From Cryobacterium zongtaii (GTDB lineage: Bacteria > Actinomycetota > Actinomycetes > Actinomycetales > Microbacteriaceae), in contig NZ_PPXD01000026.1 of the NCBI RefSeq assembly GCF_002909375.1, forward strand, positions 248,001-312,000: a stretch of DNA of 64,000 bases. Reading direction: 5' to 3'. The notes under the pieces are model-generated. The model had not been told where the DNA came from. It ran no database searches and saw only the letters and a list, made by a program, of their open reading frames with translations. Below are positions 1-9,418 of the stretch, piece by piece (position 1 is the stretch's first letter; each line of letters opens with the position of its first letter). The position numbers and the translations under genes were made by a program.

Positions 1-1007
1 TGGCCGGGGCCGGCGACCACATCGTCTCCAGCGCCAACCTCTACGGCGGTTCGATCACCCAGCTCGACGTGACCCTGCGCCGCTTCGGCGTGGAGACCAC
101 CTTCGTGCAATCCGCCGACCCGGCCGACTACGCCGCCGCGATCACCGACAAGACCAAGCTGATCTTCGCCGAGACCGTCGCCAACCCGTCCGGTGAGGTC
201 GCCGACATCGAGGGCCTCGCCGCGGTGGCGCACGCCGCCGGAATCCCGCTGATCATCGACTCCACCATCGCCACGCCGTACCTCTGCCGGCCCATCGAGT
301 GGGGCGCCGACATCGTCATCCACTCCGCCACCAAGTTCCTCGGCGGCCACGGCACCACACTCGGCGGCGTGGTCGTGGAGAGCGGCCGGTTCAACTGGCA
401 CAGCGACAAGTTCCCGCTCTTCACCGAGCCGGTGTCCAGCTACGGCGGCCTGGAGTGGTCGGGTAACTTCGGTGAGTACGCCTTCCTCACGCGCCTCCGC
501 GCCGAACAGCTGCGCGACATCGGGCCGGTTCTCGCGCCGCACTCCGCGTTCCTGCTCGCCCAGGGTGTCGAGACGCTGCCCTACCGGCTGCAGGCTCACG
601 TGAACAACGCCCGCATCGTGGCCGAGTGGCTGGACGCCGACCCGCGCGTGGACTTCGTCAACTGGGCCGGGTTGCCCAGCCACCCGCACTACGAGCGCGG
701 CCTCAAATACCTGCCCAAGGGCCCCGGCTCGGTATTCAGCTTCGGCGTCAAAGGCGGCCGCGACGCCGGTCGCACCTTCATCGAGTCCGTCGACCTGGCC
801 AGCCACCTGGCCAACATCGGCGACGCCAAGACCCTCGTCATCCACCCGGCCTCCACCACCCACGCCCAGCTCAGCGAGCAGCAGCTCGCCGATGCCGGGG
901 TTCTGGCCGGCCTGGTGCGCATCAGCGTGGGCATCGAGGATGTCGACGACATCATCTACGACCTCGACCAGGCGCTCAGCCAGGCCGCAGCGGGGGGACG
1001 CTCATGA
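1..1007 (+). CDS. metY: O-acetylhomoserine sulfhydrylase, C-terminal part (5' end outside window)
   Basis: Makes homocysteine from O-acetylhomoserine and sulfide, a cytoplasmic PLP step of methionine synthesis. The reading frame is open from base 3 (AGAGDHIVSSANLYGGS...), so the gene starts before the window and its N-terminal third is missing. The Cys/Met-metabolism PLP-enzyme signature is visible: a DSTIATPYLCRP stretch, then SATKFLGGHGT containing the Schiff-base lysine, and near the end the FSFGVKGG and LVIHPASTTHAQLS blocks that are typical of MetY rather than MetB. The stop codon overlaps the next start as ATGA, so translation of the CoA-binding protein is probably coupled. Family assignment is firm; the choice of O-acetylhomoserine over cystathionine chemistry rests on overall similarity. 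Confidence 0.93.
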   Translation, partial: AGAGDHIVSSANLYGGSITQLDVTLRRFGVETTFVQSADPADYAAAITDKTKLIFAETVANPSGEVADIEGLAAVAHAAGIPLIIDSTIATPYLCRPIEWGADIVIHSATKFLGGHGTTLGGVVVESGRFNWHSDKFPLFTEPVSSYGGLEWSGNFGEYAFLTRLRAEQLRDIGPVLAPHSAFLLAQGVETLPYRLQAHVNNARIVAEWLDADPRVDFVNWAGLPSHPHYERGLKYLPKGPGSVFSFGVKGGRDAGRTFIESVDLASHLANIGDAKTLVIHPASTTHAQLSEQQLADAGVLAGLVRISVGIEDVDDIIYDLDQALSQAAAGGRS

Positions 1008-1567
1008 GCACCGAGACAGTCCAGCTCACCAACGGTTTGAGCTGCAGCGTTCCCACAAATTCGCCGCTGGCCAAGCTGCTGCGCACCCAGCGCACCTGGG
1101 AGGGCCCGGACGCCAAGGCGCGCCTGGGCATCCTGCGGCGGGCACAGTCGATCGCCATCGTGGGTGCCTCCCCCAACCCGGCCCGGTCCAGCTACTTCGT
1201 GGGCACCTACCTGCAACAGTCGAGCGACTACAGGGTCTACTTCGTCAATCCGCGTGCCGACACCATCCTGGGCCAGAAGGCCTACCCCGACCTGGCGTCG
1301 CTGCCCGAGGTACCCGACATCGTCGATGTCTTCCGCAAGGCCTCCGACATCCCCGCCGTGATCGACGACGCCCTCGCCGTGGGCGCCACGACGGTGTGGG
1401 TGCAGCTGGGCATCTGGAACCAGGAGGCCGCGGAGTACGGCGAGGCGAAGGGGCTCACCATTGTGATGGACCGCTGCATCAAGATCGAGCACGCCCGCTT
1501 CCACGGCGGCCTGCACCTGCTCGGTTTCGACACCGGGCAGATCACGGCGCGCAAGACCATCAGGTAG
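1004..1567 (+). CDS. CoA-binding domain protein (YccU-like)
   Basis: A 187-residue protein with a single Rossmann-type CoA-binding domain. The glycine-rich turn IAIVGASPNPARSSYFV lies near residues 50-65 and is followed by YRVYFVNPRADTILGQKAYPDLASLP, the usual continuation in this family. It begins with ATG at 1004, overlapping the metY stop by 4 bp. Free-standing CoA-binding proteins of this type sit beside metY or metX in many actinobacteria, and that pairing is what this context shows. The precise role is not established. A ligand-binding or regulatory part in acyl-homoserine metabolism is only inference from the coupling. Confidence 0.88.
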   Translation: MSTETVQLTNGLSCSVPTNSPLAKLLRTQRTWEGPDAKARLGILRRAQSIAIVGASPNPARSSYFVGTYLQQSSDYRVYFVNPRADTILGQKAYPDLASLPEVPDIVDVFRKASDIPAVIDDALAVGATTVWVQLGIWNQEAAEYGEAKGLTIVMDRCIKIEHARFHGGLHLLGFDTGQITARKTIR

Positions 1568-1589
1568 CCGCCCGCGTACGATAGAGCGG

Positions 1590-2969
1590 GTGACTGCGTA
1601 CGTATCGGCTCTCGACCTCTTCTCCATCGGAATCGGTCCATCCAGTTCCCACACTGTCGGCCCGATGCGGGCCGCCCTGGCCTTCGCCCAGCACCTCGCC
1701 GAGAGTGGGCGGCTGCCCGAGGTGCGCCGCATCCGCTGCTCGCTGTTCGGCTCGCTCGGCTCGACCGGTCTGGGCCACGGCACGCCCGACGCGATTCTGG
1801 CGGGCCTGGCGGGCCTCACCCCGGAGACCTGCGACCCCGCCGAGGTGCGCAACAGCTGGGTCAATCTCACCGACGGGTCCACCCTGCGCCTGAACGGCAG
1901 CCACCCGGTTGCTGTGCAGAAGAGCGACGTCGTCTTCGAACCGCGCACCCGACTGCCCGGACACCCCAACGCGATGACGCTGTCGGCCTGGGGGGACGAC
2001 TCGAGCGGCACCGCGCTGCTCGAGGAGACCTACTACTCCATCGGCGGCGGCTTCATCCGCCGCGACGGCGACCCGGTCCGGCCCGCAGCCACGGTGGTCC
2101 AGCCGATGCCGTACGCCTCGAGTGCCGCCCTGCTCGCGCTCTGCGACAGCCACGGCATCGGCATCTGCGATGTCGCGCGCGCCAACGAGGAAGCCATCCA
2201 CGGCGCCGACGGGTTGGATGCCGGGTTGGACGCGATCTGGGCCGCCATGCACGCCTGCGTCGAGGCGGGCCTGCGCGTGGACGGCACGCTGCCCGGCGGC
2301 CTCGGCGTCAAACGCCGCGCCTCCGCCATCCGTATGCAGCTGGAGGAATACGACGGTCTGCAGCAACGCGAGCGGGACACCTCGACCGAGTGGCTGCACG
2401 CCTTCGCCCTCGCGGTCAACGAGGAGAACGCGTCCGGCGGCCGCGTCGTGACGGCGCCCACCAACGGCGCCGCGGGCATCATCCCCGCCGTCGCCCACTA
2501 CTACCTGCGTTTTGTGCCCGGCGCGAGCGCGGCCGGCATCCGTCGGTTTCTGCTCACCGCGGTGGCGATCGGCTCGCTGGTCAAGGCGAATGCCTCCATC
2601 TCCGGCGCCGAGGGCGGCTGCCAGGCCGAGGTCGGCTCGGCCTGCGCCATGGCCGCGGGGGCGCTCTGCGCGGTGCTCGGCGGCACGCCCCGCCAGGTGG
2701 AGAACGCGGCGGAGATCGCGATGGAGCACCACCTCGGCCTGACCTGCGACCCTGTCGGCGGACTCGTTCAGGTGCCCTGCATCGAACGCAACGCCATCGC
2801 CGCGTCGACGGCGGTGTCGGCGGCCCGGCTGGCCCTACACGGCGACGGCACCCATCTGGTCTCGCTCGACACCGTCATCGAGACCATGCGGCAGACCGGC
2901 CTGGACATGATGACCAAGTACAAGGAAACCAGCGAGGGCGGCCTCGCGGTCAACGTCATCGAGTGCTGA
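1590..2969 (+). CDS. sdaA: L-serine ammonia-lyase, iron-sulfur type, single chain
   Basis: Deaminates L-serine to pyruvate and ammonia using a [4Fe-4S] cluster. The 459-residue length fits the single-polypeptide type with beta and alpha domains fused. Near the N-terminus is the substrate-domain motif [17 protein letters not shown]. The alpha domain carries [15 protein letters not shown], then the cluster-associated cysteines in [16 protein letters not shown] and [17 protein letters not shown]. The start is GTG at 1590, 22 bp after the CoA-binding gene, so it may continue that transcript. The gene is intact and converges with the DUF2207 gene, leaving only a 20 bp gap. Confidence 0.95.
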   Translation: MTAYVSALDLFSIGIGPSSSHTVGPMRAALAFAQHLAESGRLPEVRRIRCSLFGSLGSTGLGHGTPDAILAGLAGLTPETCDPAEVRNSWVNLTDGSTLRLNGSHPVAVQKSDVVFEPRTRLPGHPNAMTLSAWGDDSSGTALLEETYYSIGGGFIRRDGDPVRPAATVVQPMPYASSAALLALCDSHGIGICDVARANEEAIHGADGLDAGLDAIWAAMHACVEAGLRVDGTLPGGLGVKRRASAIRMQLEEYDGLQQRERDTSTEWLHAFALAVNEENASGGRVVTAPTNGAAGIIPAVAHYYLRFVPGASAAGIRRFLLTAVAIGSLVKANASISGAEGGCQAEVGSACAMAAGALCAVLGGTPRQVENAAEIAMEHHLGLTCDPVGGLVQVPCIERNAIAASTAVSAARLALHGDGTHLVSLDTVIETMRQTGLDMMTKYKETSEGGLAVNVIEC

Positions 2970-2989
2970 GCGCCCGGCCGTTCGGCGGG

Positions 2990-4879
2990 TCAGCGACCGC
3001 CGCCGCCACCGCCGCCGCCACCACCGCCGGAGAAGCCGCCACCTGAGGATCCTCCGGAGGAACTGCTGCCGCCGGAGCCCGACCAGGACGACCCCGAACT
3101 CGAACTCTCCGAGGGGGTGGTGGCGAAGGAGCCCGTGCCGATCGACCGAGCGAAGCCGGTGAAGTTCTGGCTGAACACTGCGGCGCCGCCGGCACCGGAG
3201 AACCAGTCCGGCGACGCATCCGTCGTGTCGTAGTAGTTGCCGAGCTCGCGCGCCCACTCCCGCTCGACGCCCCACAGCATCGCCCACGGCAGCAGCTTCT
3301 CGTGAAGCTTCACGATCAGGTCGGTGTCAATCGTGGCGGCGACCCGCTCCGCGCCCTCCGGACTCTGCAGCACCCGGATGCGGTCGGCTTCGGCCAACGC
3401 CAGATAGTCGCGCAGGCCCAGGAGGTAGTCGCGGTTCGCAGCGCCCTTCTCGGTCAAGCGATGTGGCATCTGATACATCACACCCAGCAGCACCAGGGCC
3501 AGGATGGTGCCAGGCATGAGCCAGCCGACCAGGGTGCTGCTGACCTCGTTCTGGCCGGCCCACCGGGTCACCAGCCAGGCGGGAGCGAGCAGCAGCGCAC
3601 CAGCGAGCGCCAGATAGCTGGGAATGCGACTCTTGCCCCTGGCGCGGTATCCGGACGAGGTCACCTCGTCGGAGATGCTGCCGCGCAACCGCACAAGCCG
3701 GTCACCGAGCTTGGGGTCAGCGGTATCCAGCCGCAGCCTGGCTCCGCCCTTCAGTTTGGGCATCAGCGCAGCGAGGATCTGCCGATCGGCGCTGCTCAAC
3801 CGGTGCGTGTCCACCACCTCGAGCGCGTATCGTCGGCTGGCCGGTTCGCTGGGCGACTCCACCAGGCGGGCGGCCCGGGTGACGGCGAAACTGATCACCT
3901 GCGCGGGCAGGCCCACCTTCTCTTTTCCCAGCATCGCGGCGGCCAGCATGACCGATAGCTCCTCCGGCGGGGTGTACTGCACCACGATGGTTCCGCGACC
4001 CCTGGCGTCGCGCCAGACGAAGGTGCGCAGGCCCAGCAGCATGAGCACGAAGAAGGCCGCGAAACCCAGAATGAGCCAGGGAGCCACGGTGACGATCCAC
4101 GATTCCTCCGGGCCGGGCGGCTGGGTGAAGGTGCCGGGGGCGAAGCCGATCGCCACCGACATGTTCTGTCCGGAGACCAGGTTCTGGCTCGTCGAGGTCA
4201 GCACGCTGCCGGCAGCATCCGTGCTGGTCTCAACGGCGCAGGTGGCGTCACCGCCGTAGTATCCGACGTAGCAGGCTGCCTCGCCGGTGAGGGCCGCGGT
4301 GAGGTCTTCGTCGAGGTGCAGGCGTGCTGTCACCGACCCAAACGGCTGCGCCCAGCCGGTGCCGTTCACGTCCCAGTAGAACTCCTCGGCGGCGGTATCG
4401 GCGAAATCACCGATCACGTCGCGCTGGGTGTATTCGAGGACGTAGGTGGTGCGTCCGTGCACGAAGTCGTCGGTGCCGAGGGCGAGTTCGGTGAAGTCGT
4501 CCCTGCTGCTTGTCTCGTAGGGCACCGGGGCGCCGGTCTCGTCGGTGACGCTGATGACCTGCACATCCATGTCGACGTACCGGTAGGAATCCGGGATGGC
4601 CCGGACGATGCCGCGGTTCTGGTCGGCTGCCGGGAAGTCGGCCACGATGGTCTCGACCGTGCGCAGGGTGGCGCGGCCGTCGGCATCCCGGCCCAGATCG
4701 TAGTCGACCGTGAACGAGTCGAAGGTGAAGTCGTTCGCACCGGCGGGTACGGATGCCGCCGGTGCGGCTGCCGAGGCGGCGGATGCCCCGGCCAGGGCCA
4801 GGCTCGCGGCCAGGGTCAATGCCGTGGCCAGGGCCGCGGCCAGTGCACGCCGGCGCGGCAGAATCTGTCGGTGTGTCAT
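2990..4879 (-). CDS. DUF2207 family membrane protein with glycine tail
   Basis: A 629-residue secreted or membrane protein. It has a signal peptide ([18 protein letters not shown], ending near ASAASAA), an extracytoplasmic DUF2207 domain (about residues 45-260), a strong membrane helix at about 265-288 ([21 protein letters not shown]), a cytoplasmic stretch and two further hydrophobic segments near 420-470. The C-terminus is low complexity: Ser/Gly repeats followed by eleven consecutive glycines and a final Arg. This glycine-rich tail is common in DUF2207 proteins. The function of the family is unknown. The gene faces away from the LysM lipoprotein gene, so the 234 bp between them should hold both promoters. 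Confidence 0.85.
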   Translation of the reverse strand: MTHRQILPRRRALAAALATALTLAASLALAGASAASAAAPAASVPAGANDFTFDSFTVDYDLGRDADGRATLRTVETIVADFPAADQNRGIVRAIPDSYRYVDMDVQVISVTDETGAPVPYETSSRDDFTELALGTDDFVHGRTTYVLEYTQRDVIGDFADTAAEEFYWDVNGTGWAQPFGSVTARLHLDEDLTAALTGEAACYVGYYGGDATCAVETSTDAAGSVLTSTSQNLVSGQNMSVAIGFAPGTFTQPPGPEESWIVTVAPWLILGFAAFFVLMLLGLRTFVWRDARGRGTIVVQYTPPEELSVMLAAAMLGKEKVGLPAQVISFAVTRAARLVESPSEPASRRYALEVVDTHRLSSADRQILAALMPKLKGGARLRLDTADPKLGDRLVRLRGSISDEVTSSGYRARGKSRIPSYLALAGALLLAPAWLVTRWAGQNEVSSTLVGWLMPGTILALVLLGVMYQMPHRLTEKGAANRDYLLGLRDYLALAEADRIRVLQSPEGAERVAATIDTDLIVKLHEKLLPWAMLWGVEREWARELGNYYDTTDASPDWFSGAGGAAVFSQNFTGFARSIGTGSFATTPSESSSSGSSWSGSGGSSSSGGSSGGGFSGGGGGGGGGGGR

Positions 4880-5113
4880 GGTTCCCCCGGCTCAATGATA
4901 TCCAGCGGGTGCCTGGCGACACGGCCCGGTGTCCCCCGTATTAGGCACAGCACGCCGGCTGCGCCGGGAGAATCCTGACCTAAACTGTCTTCTCGGGGGT
5001 ACACCATCAACGATCTCACCAGTTCACCGCAGTCGGCCGCGCCGCGCCTCTCTGTTCCGCGCCCAGCTGCACCGCGTCGCACTGCCCAGACCCGGCCGAC
5101 CCGACGGGCCGTC

Positions 5114-5560
5114 GTGCTTTCGGTGATGCTGGTCGGTGGCCTGGCCTTGGCCGGCTGCGCCGCCGCGCCCGCACCGGTGGTGACGGCGACTGTCGTGGTC
5201 ACCCAAACACCGACCCCCACGCCGACGCCCACGCCCACACCGACCCCCACGCCGACGCCGGTGGCCGAGGCGCCCGCGCCGGAGCTCACCGGAAACCCCG
5301 AGGTGCCGGCCGAGCCCATTCCGGAGGGCCCCGCCGTTGACCTCGGCGCGATTCCCGGCGCCCAGGCCGCGCCGGAATACGACGGCGCCGGCAACCCGAT
5401 CAGCTACACGGTCATCGAGGGTGATTCGTTCTTCGATATCGCCCAGCGCTTCGACCTGCCGATGCAGCAGCTCCTCCGCATGAACCCGAAGGTCGCCGGG
5501 CTCGGCGAGGACATCTACCTCCGCCAGGTCATCAACCTCGACTGGACCAAGACCGGCTGA
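5114..5560 (+). CDS. LysM-domain lipoprotein with Thr-Pro linker
   Basis: Probable cell-surface lipoprotein that binds peptidoglycan. A lipobox (LALAGC) is followed by a linker of about nine Thr-Pro dipeptides and a C-terminal LysM domain of about 50 residues (YTVIEGDSFFDIAQRF...LLRMNPKV). The first canonical start in frame is GTG at 5114. This gives only 14 residues before the lipobox Cys and no positive charges. The frame stays open upstream to the stop at 4976-4978, and that extension encodes TRPTRRAVVLSVMLVGG, a normal charged n-region. A GGGGG ribosome-site-like run at 4995-4999 lies 6 bp before an in-frame ATC at 5006, so a non-canonical start there is possible (see findings). Membership of the LysM family is clear. 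Confidence 0.8.
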   Translation: MLSVMLVGGLALAGCAAAPAPVVTATVVVTQTPTPTPTPTPTPTPTPTPVAEAPAPELTGNPEVPAEPIPEGPAVDLGAIPGAQAAPEYDGAGNPISYTVIEGDSFFDIAQRFDLPMQQLLRMNPKVAGLGEDIYLRQVINLDWTKTG

Positions 5561-5589
5561 GCCCGCGGGCCGGCGGCGACAAGCGCGGG

Positions 5590-6759
5590 TCAGCGCACGG
5601 ACGCGTGAATGCGTTCGATCAGCTCGATGGTGTGTGCCGAGTCGACAGCGTTCACCGGCAATGGCGCTCCGCGCAACAGCGCATTCGCCAGGCCCTCGTA
5701 GAAGGCCGTGTACTGGCCGCGCTGGGTCGGCACGACCTGGCTGGCGCCGTCGGCGCCGAGCCGGCCCCAGGTGGCTTCCGGTTCGAGGCCGAAGTCGGCG
5801 TCGCTGGGCAGGTTGCCGGCCTGGATGGCGGCCTCCTGGCCGTCCACTCCCCATTTGGTGTACCCCGCGGCCGAGCCGAGCACCCTGAACCGTGGGCCGG
5901 TCTGGGCCGCGAACGAGCTCACCCAGAGGTGCGAACGCACCCCGGAGCCGTGGTGCAGCGACACGAACGAATCGTCGTCGGCGGCGCCGCCCGGCCGGCG
6001 GGTGGACAGTTCGGCGGTGAAGTCATCGACCGGGCCGAAGAGCAGCACGGCCTGGTCGATCAGGTGCGCGCCGAGGTCATAGAGCACGCCGCCGCCCGCG
6101 GCCGGGGTCGCCCCGGCCTTCCAGCTGCGCGGGGTGCCGGGCTTGAAGAACTCGAACCTGGACTCGAATCTGTAGACGTCGCCGAGGGCGCCATCGGCCA
6201 GGAGCGCTTGCAGGGTGAGGAAGTCACCGTCCCAGCGCCGGTTCTGGAACACCGTGAGCGGAAGCCCCAGGCTCTCGGCCCGGTTCAGCAGCGCCCAGCC
6301 CTGCTCGGAATCCACTGCGAACGGCTTGTCGATGACCACGGCGAGGCCCGCATCGAGGGCGGCGTTGGCCAGCGCCACATGGGTGTCCGGCGGGGTGCCG
6401 ATGATCACGAGGTCGAGGTCGGCCGCCTGAGCGAACAGCGCCTCGGCGGTGGGTACGATCCGCACCCCCGGGTAGCTCTCGATGGCCTTGGCGCCCCGAT
6501 CGGGGTCGCCGGTCACGATGGCCTCGAGCGAGAAGTCGGGGTTGGCCGCGAGGAACGGTGCGTGGAAGACCCGGCCGGAGAGCCCGAAGCCGATCACGGC
6601 CGCGCGGATCGGGCCGGTCCGCGGGGTAGGCGTTCCCCCGGTGGCCGCCGAATTCGGCTGGGCGCCGTGCTGCGGTCCCGGACCGGGCCGCGGGCCCGGC
6701 TTGGGTGCCGGCTTCGGCGTCATGATCGGGGTTTCCGGCTGGTTGTCTGAAGTGGCCAT
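5590..6759 (-). CDS. Gfo/Idh/MocA family oxidoreductase
   Basis: NAD(P)-dependent oxidoreductase, probably acting on a sugar or cyclitol. The first 50 residues are a Pro/Gly-rich tail (PKPAPKPGPRPGPGPQHG) absent from typical family members. The Rossmann fold then begins with AAVIGFGLSGRVFHAPFL, followed by the VIIGTPPDTH and VIDKPFAVD segments, where the Lys belongs to the family EKP-type motif. The FQNRRWDGDFLTL stretch and C-terminal sheet domain complete the fold. The ATG at 6759 lies 6 bp after TAACCT on the minus strand, fitting a leaderless transcript and supporting this start despite the odd N-terminus. The substrate cannot be told from sequence. Confidence 0.88.
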   Translation of the reverse strand: MATSDNQPETPIMTPKPAPKPGPRPGPGPQHGAQPNSAATGGTPTPRTGPIRAAVIGFGLSGRVFHAPFLAANPDFSLEAIVTGDPDRGAKAIESYPGVRIVPTAEALFAQAADLDLVIIGTPPDTHVALANAALDAGLAVVIDKPFAVDSEQGWALLNRAESLGLPLTVFQNRRWDGDFLTLQALLADGALGDVYRFESRFEFFKPGTPRSWKAGATPAAGGGVLYDLGAHLIDQAVLLFGPVDDFTAELSTRRPGGAADDDSFVSLHHGSGVRSHLWVSSFAAQTGPRFRVLGSAAGYTKWGVDGQEAAIQAGNLPSDADFGLEPEATWGRLGADGASQVVPTQRGQYTAFYEGLANALLRGAPLPVNAVDSAHTIELIERIHASVR

Positions 6760-6797
6760 GGCCCGAGGTTACGCCGGTTCGGGCGCCCTCCCGCCCA

Positions 6798-6865
6798 CAA
6801 CTGTTCCCGTTCCGGGCAATTGCACCCGGCACACCGGGCGCACTTGTCCGCTTCGGGAACAGTTG
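6798..6865. repeat. 12-bp inverted repeat between two minus-strand genes
   Basis: Arms CAACTGTTCCCG (6798-6809) and CGGGAACAGTTG (6854-6865) are perfect inverse complements around a 44 bp loop that contains the palindrome GCAATTGC at 6816-6823. It lies in the 143 bp between the helicase stop and the Gfo/Idh start, so it could be a helicase terminator stem or an operator for the downstream gene. There is no T-run. Confidence 0.6.
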
Positions 6866-6902
6866 GGCGCGGTGAGGAGCGGGCGAGGAGCGGGACCGGC
6901 GG

Positions 6903-9401
6903 CTAGAGCCGGTTGATCCCGGTCACCGTCAACGCCGGCACTCCCAGTTCGTCGGACTCGGCGAGGTCGATCATGGCGCTGATGCCCCAGTCGTGGTCGC
7001 CGGCCGGGTCGTCGAAGATCTGCCGGGCGGTCCACACGGTGGCACCCTCGTCGAGGATGAGCAGTCCGGCGCCGCGGGCATTCGCCCCGGCCAGCAGTTC
7101 GTCATGATCGGCGTAGTAGCCGTCCATGGCGTCGGCCCAGGCATCTGCCCCGAAACCGCTGTCGCGGTCGAGGTCGCCGAGGGCGTCGTAATTCTCCAGC
7201 GCGGCCAGCTGCACCCGGCGGAAAAGTTCGTTCCGCACCAGGATCCGGAATGCCCGGGTGTTGGTGGTGAGCCGGTGCGGCGCGGGCGGCACCACGGCGT
7301 GCGCCGTCGACTCGTGCGCGGCCAGGTCGGGGTGGATGAGTTCCTCCCACTCGTCGAGCAGACTGGAGTCCACCTGCCGCACGAGCTCGCCGAGCCACTC
7401 GATCAGGTCGAGAAGGTCTTCGGTCTTGGCCTCGTCGGGGATGGTCTGCCGGGCGGCCCGGTAGGCATCCGAGAGGTAACGCAGCACCACACCCTCGCTG
7501 CGTGCGAGCTTGTAGTAGGCCACGAACTCGCCGAACGACATGGCCCGCTCGTACATGTCACGCACCACGGTCTTGGGCCGCAGCGGGAAGTCGGCGATCC
7601 AGGGCTGGGACTGCTTGTAGGTCTCGAACGCGTAGCTGAGCAGCTCGTCCAGGGGCTTGGGCCAGGTGATCTCCTCGAGCAGCTCCATCCGCTGGTCGTA
7701 CTCGATGCCCTCCTGCTTCATCGCGTTCACGGCCTCACCGCGGGCGGCGAACTGCTGACCCATCAGCACCGGCCGCGGGTCGTCGAGGGTGGACTCCAGC
7801 ACCGAGATCATGTCGAGGGCGTAGGTGGGCGCCTCGATGTCGAGCAGGTCGAACGCGGCAAGCGCGAACGGCGACAGCGGCTGGTTGAGCGCGAAGTTCG
7901 CCTGCAAATCGACGGTCAAACGGATGCTGCCGTCCGCACCCTGCTCCACGATCCCGGCCGCACGCAGGGTCTTGTAGATCCCGAGGGCCCGGCGGGCGTG
8001 GGCGAGCTGACGTTTCCACGGCTCGTGGTTGTCGAACACCAGCGAGTACACGTTCGCGAAAGCGTCGCCGCCGCGGGCGATCACGTTGATCAGCATGGCG
8101 CTGGTCATCTGCATGCTCGAGGTGAGGGTCTCCGGCTCGGCGTCGACGAGGCGCCTGAACGACGGCTCGCCCCAGGATACGAACCCCTCCGGGGCGCGCT
8201 TGCGGATGATCTTGCGCTTCTTCTTCGGGTCGTCACCGGCCTTCTGGATGGCCTTGAGGTTCTCGGTCTCGTGGTCGGGCGCCTGGATCATCACGGTGCC
8301 GGCGGTGTCGAAGCCGGCCCGGCCGGCCCGCCCGGCGATCTGGTGGAACTCGCGGGCGTTGAGCTGGCGCATTTTGACGCCGTCGTACTTGGTCAGGGCG
8401 GTGAACAGCACGCTGCGGATCGGCACGTTGATGCCCACGCCGAGGGTGTCGGTGCCGCAGATCACCCGCAGCAGGCCGCGCTGGGCGAGCTGCTCCACCA
8501 GCCGGCGGTACTTGGGCAGCATGCCGGCGTGGTGCACGCCGATGCCCATCCTGATCAGCCTGGAGAGGGTCTTGCCGAAGCTGGTGGTGAACCTGAACTC
8601 GCCGATGAGTTCGGCGATGGCCTCCTTCTGCTCCTTGGTGACCACCTTCACGCTGGAGAGCGCCTGGGCGCGTTCCAGGGCGGCCGCCTGGGCGAAGTGC
8701 ACGATGTACACCGGCGCCTGGCCGGTCTTGATCAGGTCCTCCACGGTCTCGTGCACGGGCGTGGTCTCGTAGAAGTAGTGCAGCGGCACCGGGCGCTCCA
8801 CACCGGTGACCACGGCGGTGTCCCGGTTGGTGCGGCGGGACAGGTCGGCGGCGATGTCGGTGACGTCGCCGAGGGTGGCCGACATCAGGATGAACTGCAC
8901 CCGCGGCAAGAGCAGCAATGGCACCTGCCAGGCCCAGCCGCGGTCGGGGTCGGAGTAGAAGTGGAACTCGTCCATCACGACCTGGTCGACCGGGGTGTCC
9001 TCGCCGTTCCGGAGCGCCAGGTTGGCCAGGATCTCGGCGGTGCAGCAGATGATCGGGGCGTCGGAGTTGACCGACGAGTCGCCGGTCATCATGCCCACGT
9101 TCTCGGCGCCGAAGATCTCCACCAGGGCGAAGAACTTCTCGCTCACCAGCGCCTTGATCGGGGCGGTGTAGAAGGTGCGCTTGCCGGCCGAGAGGGCGGC
9201 GAAGTGCGCCCCGATCGCCACCAGGGACTTGCCGGTGCCGGTGGGGGTGGACAGGATCAGGTTCGCGCCCGACACGATCTCGATGACAGCTTCCTCCTGC
9301 GCCGGGTAGAGCCGGAGGCCCGCATCCGCTGCCCACGCTTCGAAGGCCTCGAAAAGCTGGTCGGGATCGGTGTTGTGCGGGAGGGCGGTGAGGGTTGCCA
9401 T
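6903..9401 (-). CDS. DEAD/DEAH-box helicase with DUF3516 C-terminal region
   Basis: Superfamily-2 RNA or DNA helicase of the actinobacterial DUF3516 type, 832 residues. Motifs in order: Walker A STPTGTGKSLVA (about residue 50), motif Ib/TAPIKALVSEK, the DEFH box VVMDEFHFYSD in place of DEAH, motif III LMSATLGD, motif V CGTDTLGVGIN and motif VI HQIAGRAGRAGFD. The remaining 400 residues match the DUF3516 pattern. The ATG at 9401 is chosen over an upstream in-frame start at 9443 because GGGGGA sits just before it. Cellular role is not established; Ski2-like RNA helicases are the nearest well-known relatives. The gene lies 17 bp from the GH81 gene on the same strand and might receive read-through from the glucan operon. 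Confidence 0.92.
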   Translation of the reverse strand: MATLTALPHNTDPDQLFEAFEAWAADAGLRLYPAQEEAVIEIVSGANLILSTPTGTGKSLVAIGAHFAALSAGKRTFYTAPIKALVSEKFFALVEIFGAENVGMMTGDSSVNSDAPIICCTAEILANLALRNGEDTPVDQVVMDEFHFYSDPDRGWAWQVPLLLLPRVQFILMSATLGDVTDIAADLSRRTNRDTAVVTGVERPVPLHYFYETTPVHETVEDLIKTGQAPVYIVHFAQAAALERAQALSSVKVVTKEQKEAIAELIGEFRFTTSFGKTLSRLIRMGIGVHHAGMLPKYRRLVEQLAQRGLLRVICGTDTLGVGINVPIRSVLFTALTKYDGVKMRQLNAREFHQIAGRAGRAGFDTAGTVMIQAPDHETENLKAIQKAGDDPKKKRKIIRKRAPEGFVSWGEPSFRRLVDAEPETLTSSMQMTSAMLINVIARGGDAFANVYSLVFDNHEPWKRQLAHARRALGIYKTLRAAGIVEQGADGSIRLTVDLQANFALNQPLSPFALAAFDLLDIEAPTYALDMISVLESTLDDPRPVLMGQQFAARGEAVNAMKQEGIEYDQRMELLEEITWPKPLDELLSYAFETYKQSQPWIADFPLRPKTVVRDMYERAMSFGEFVAYYKLARSEGVVLRYLSDAYRAARQTIPDEAKTEDLLDLIEWLGELVRQVDSSLLDEWEELIHPDLAAHESTAHAVVPPAPHRLTTNTRAFRILVRNELFRRVQLAALENYDALGDLDRDSGFGADAWADAMDGYYADHDELLAGANARGAGLLILDEGATVWTARQIFDDPAGDHDWGISAMIDLAESDELGVPALTVTGINRL

Positions 9402-9418
9402 GATCCCCCAATCCTCCC

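Noticed and set aside
626-1567. Long plus-strand frame of 313 codons beginning inside metY
   Set aside because: The first 126 codons are Arg/Pro-rich shadow of metY. The real CoA-binding protein starts at the ATG at 1004, where family sequence begins.
2990-3060. Glycine-codon run at the DUF2207 3' end as a separate microsatellite element
   Set aside because: It is in frame and encodes the Gly-rich tail common in this family, so coding explains it.
4985-5113. CTG at 4985 as a start for the LysM lipoprotein
   Set aside because: It has no ribosome-site-like sequence before it, and CTG is a very rare initiator. ATC at 5006 or GTG at 5114 are better options.
5205-5265. CCGACGCC-type short repeat in the LysM gene as a mobile or regulatory repeat
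   Set aside because: It encodes the Thr-Pro linker of the lipoprotein, a normal cell-wall spacer.
5561-5588. CCCGCG/CGCGGG pair between the LysM and Gfo/Idh stops as a bidirectional terminator
   Set aside because: Six-base GC arms with no T-run are expected often by chance at this base composition.
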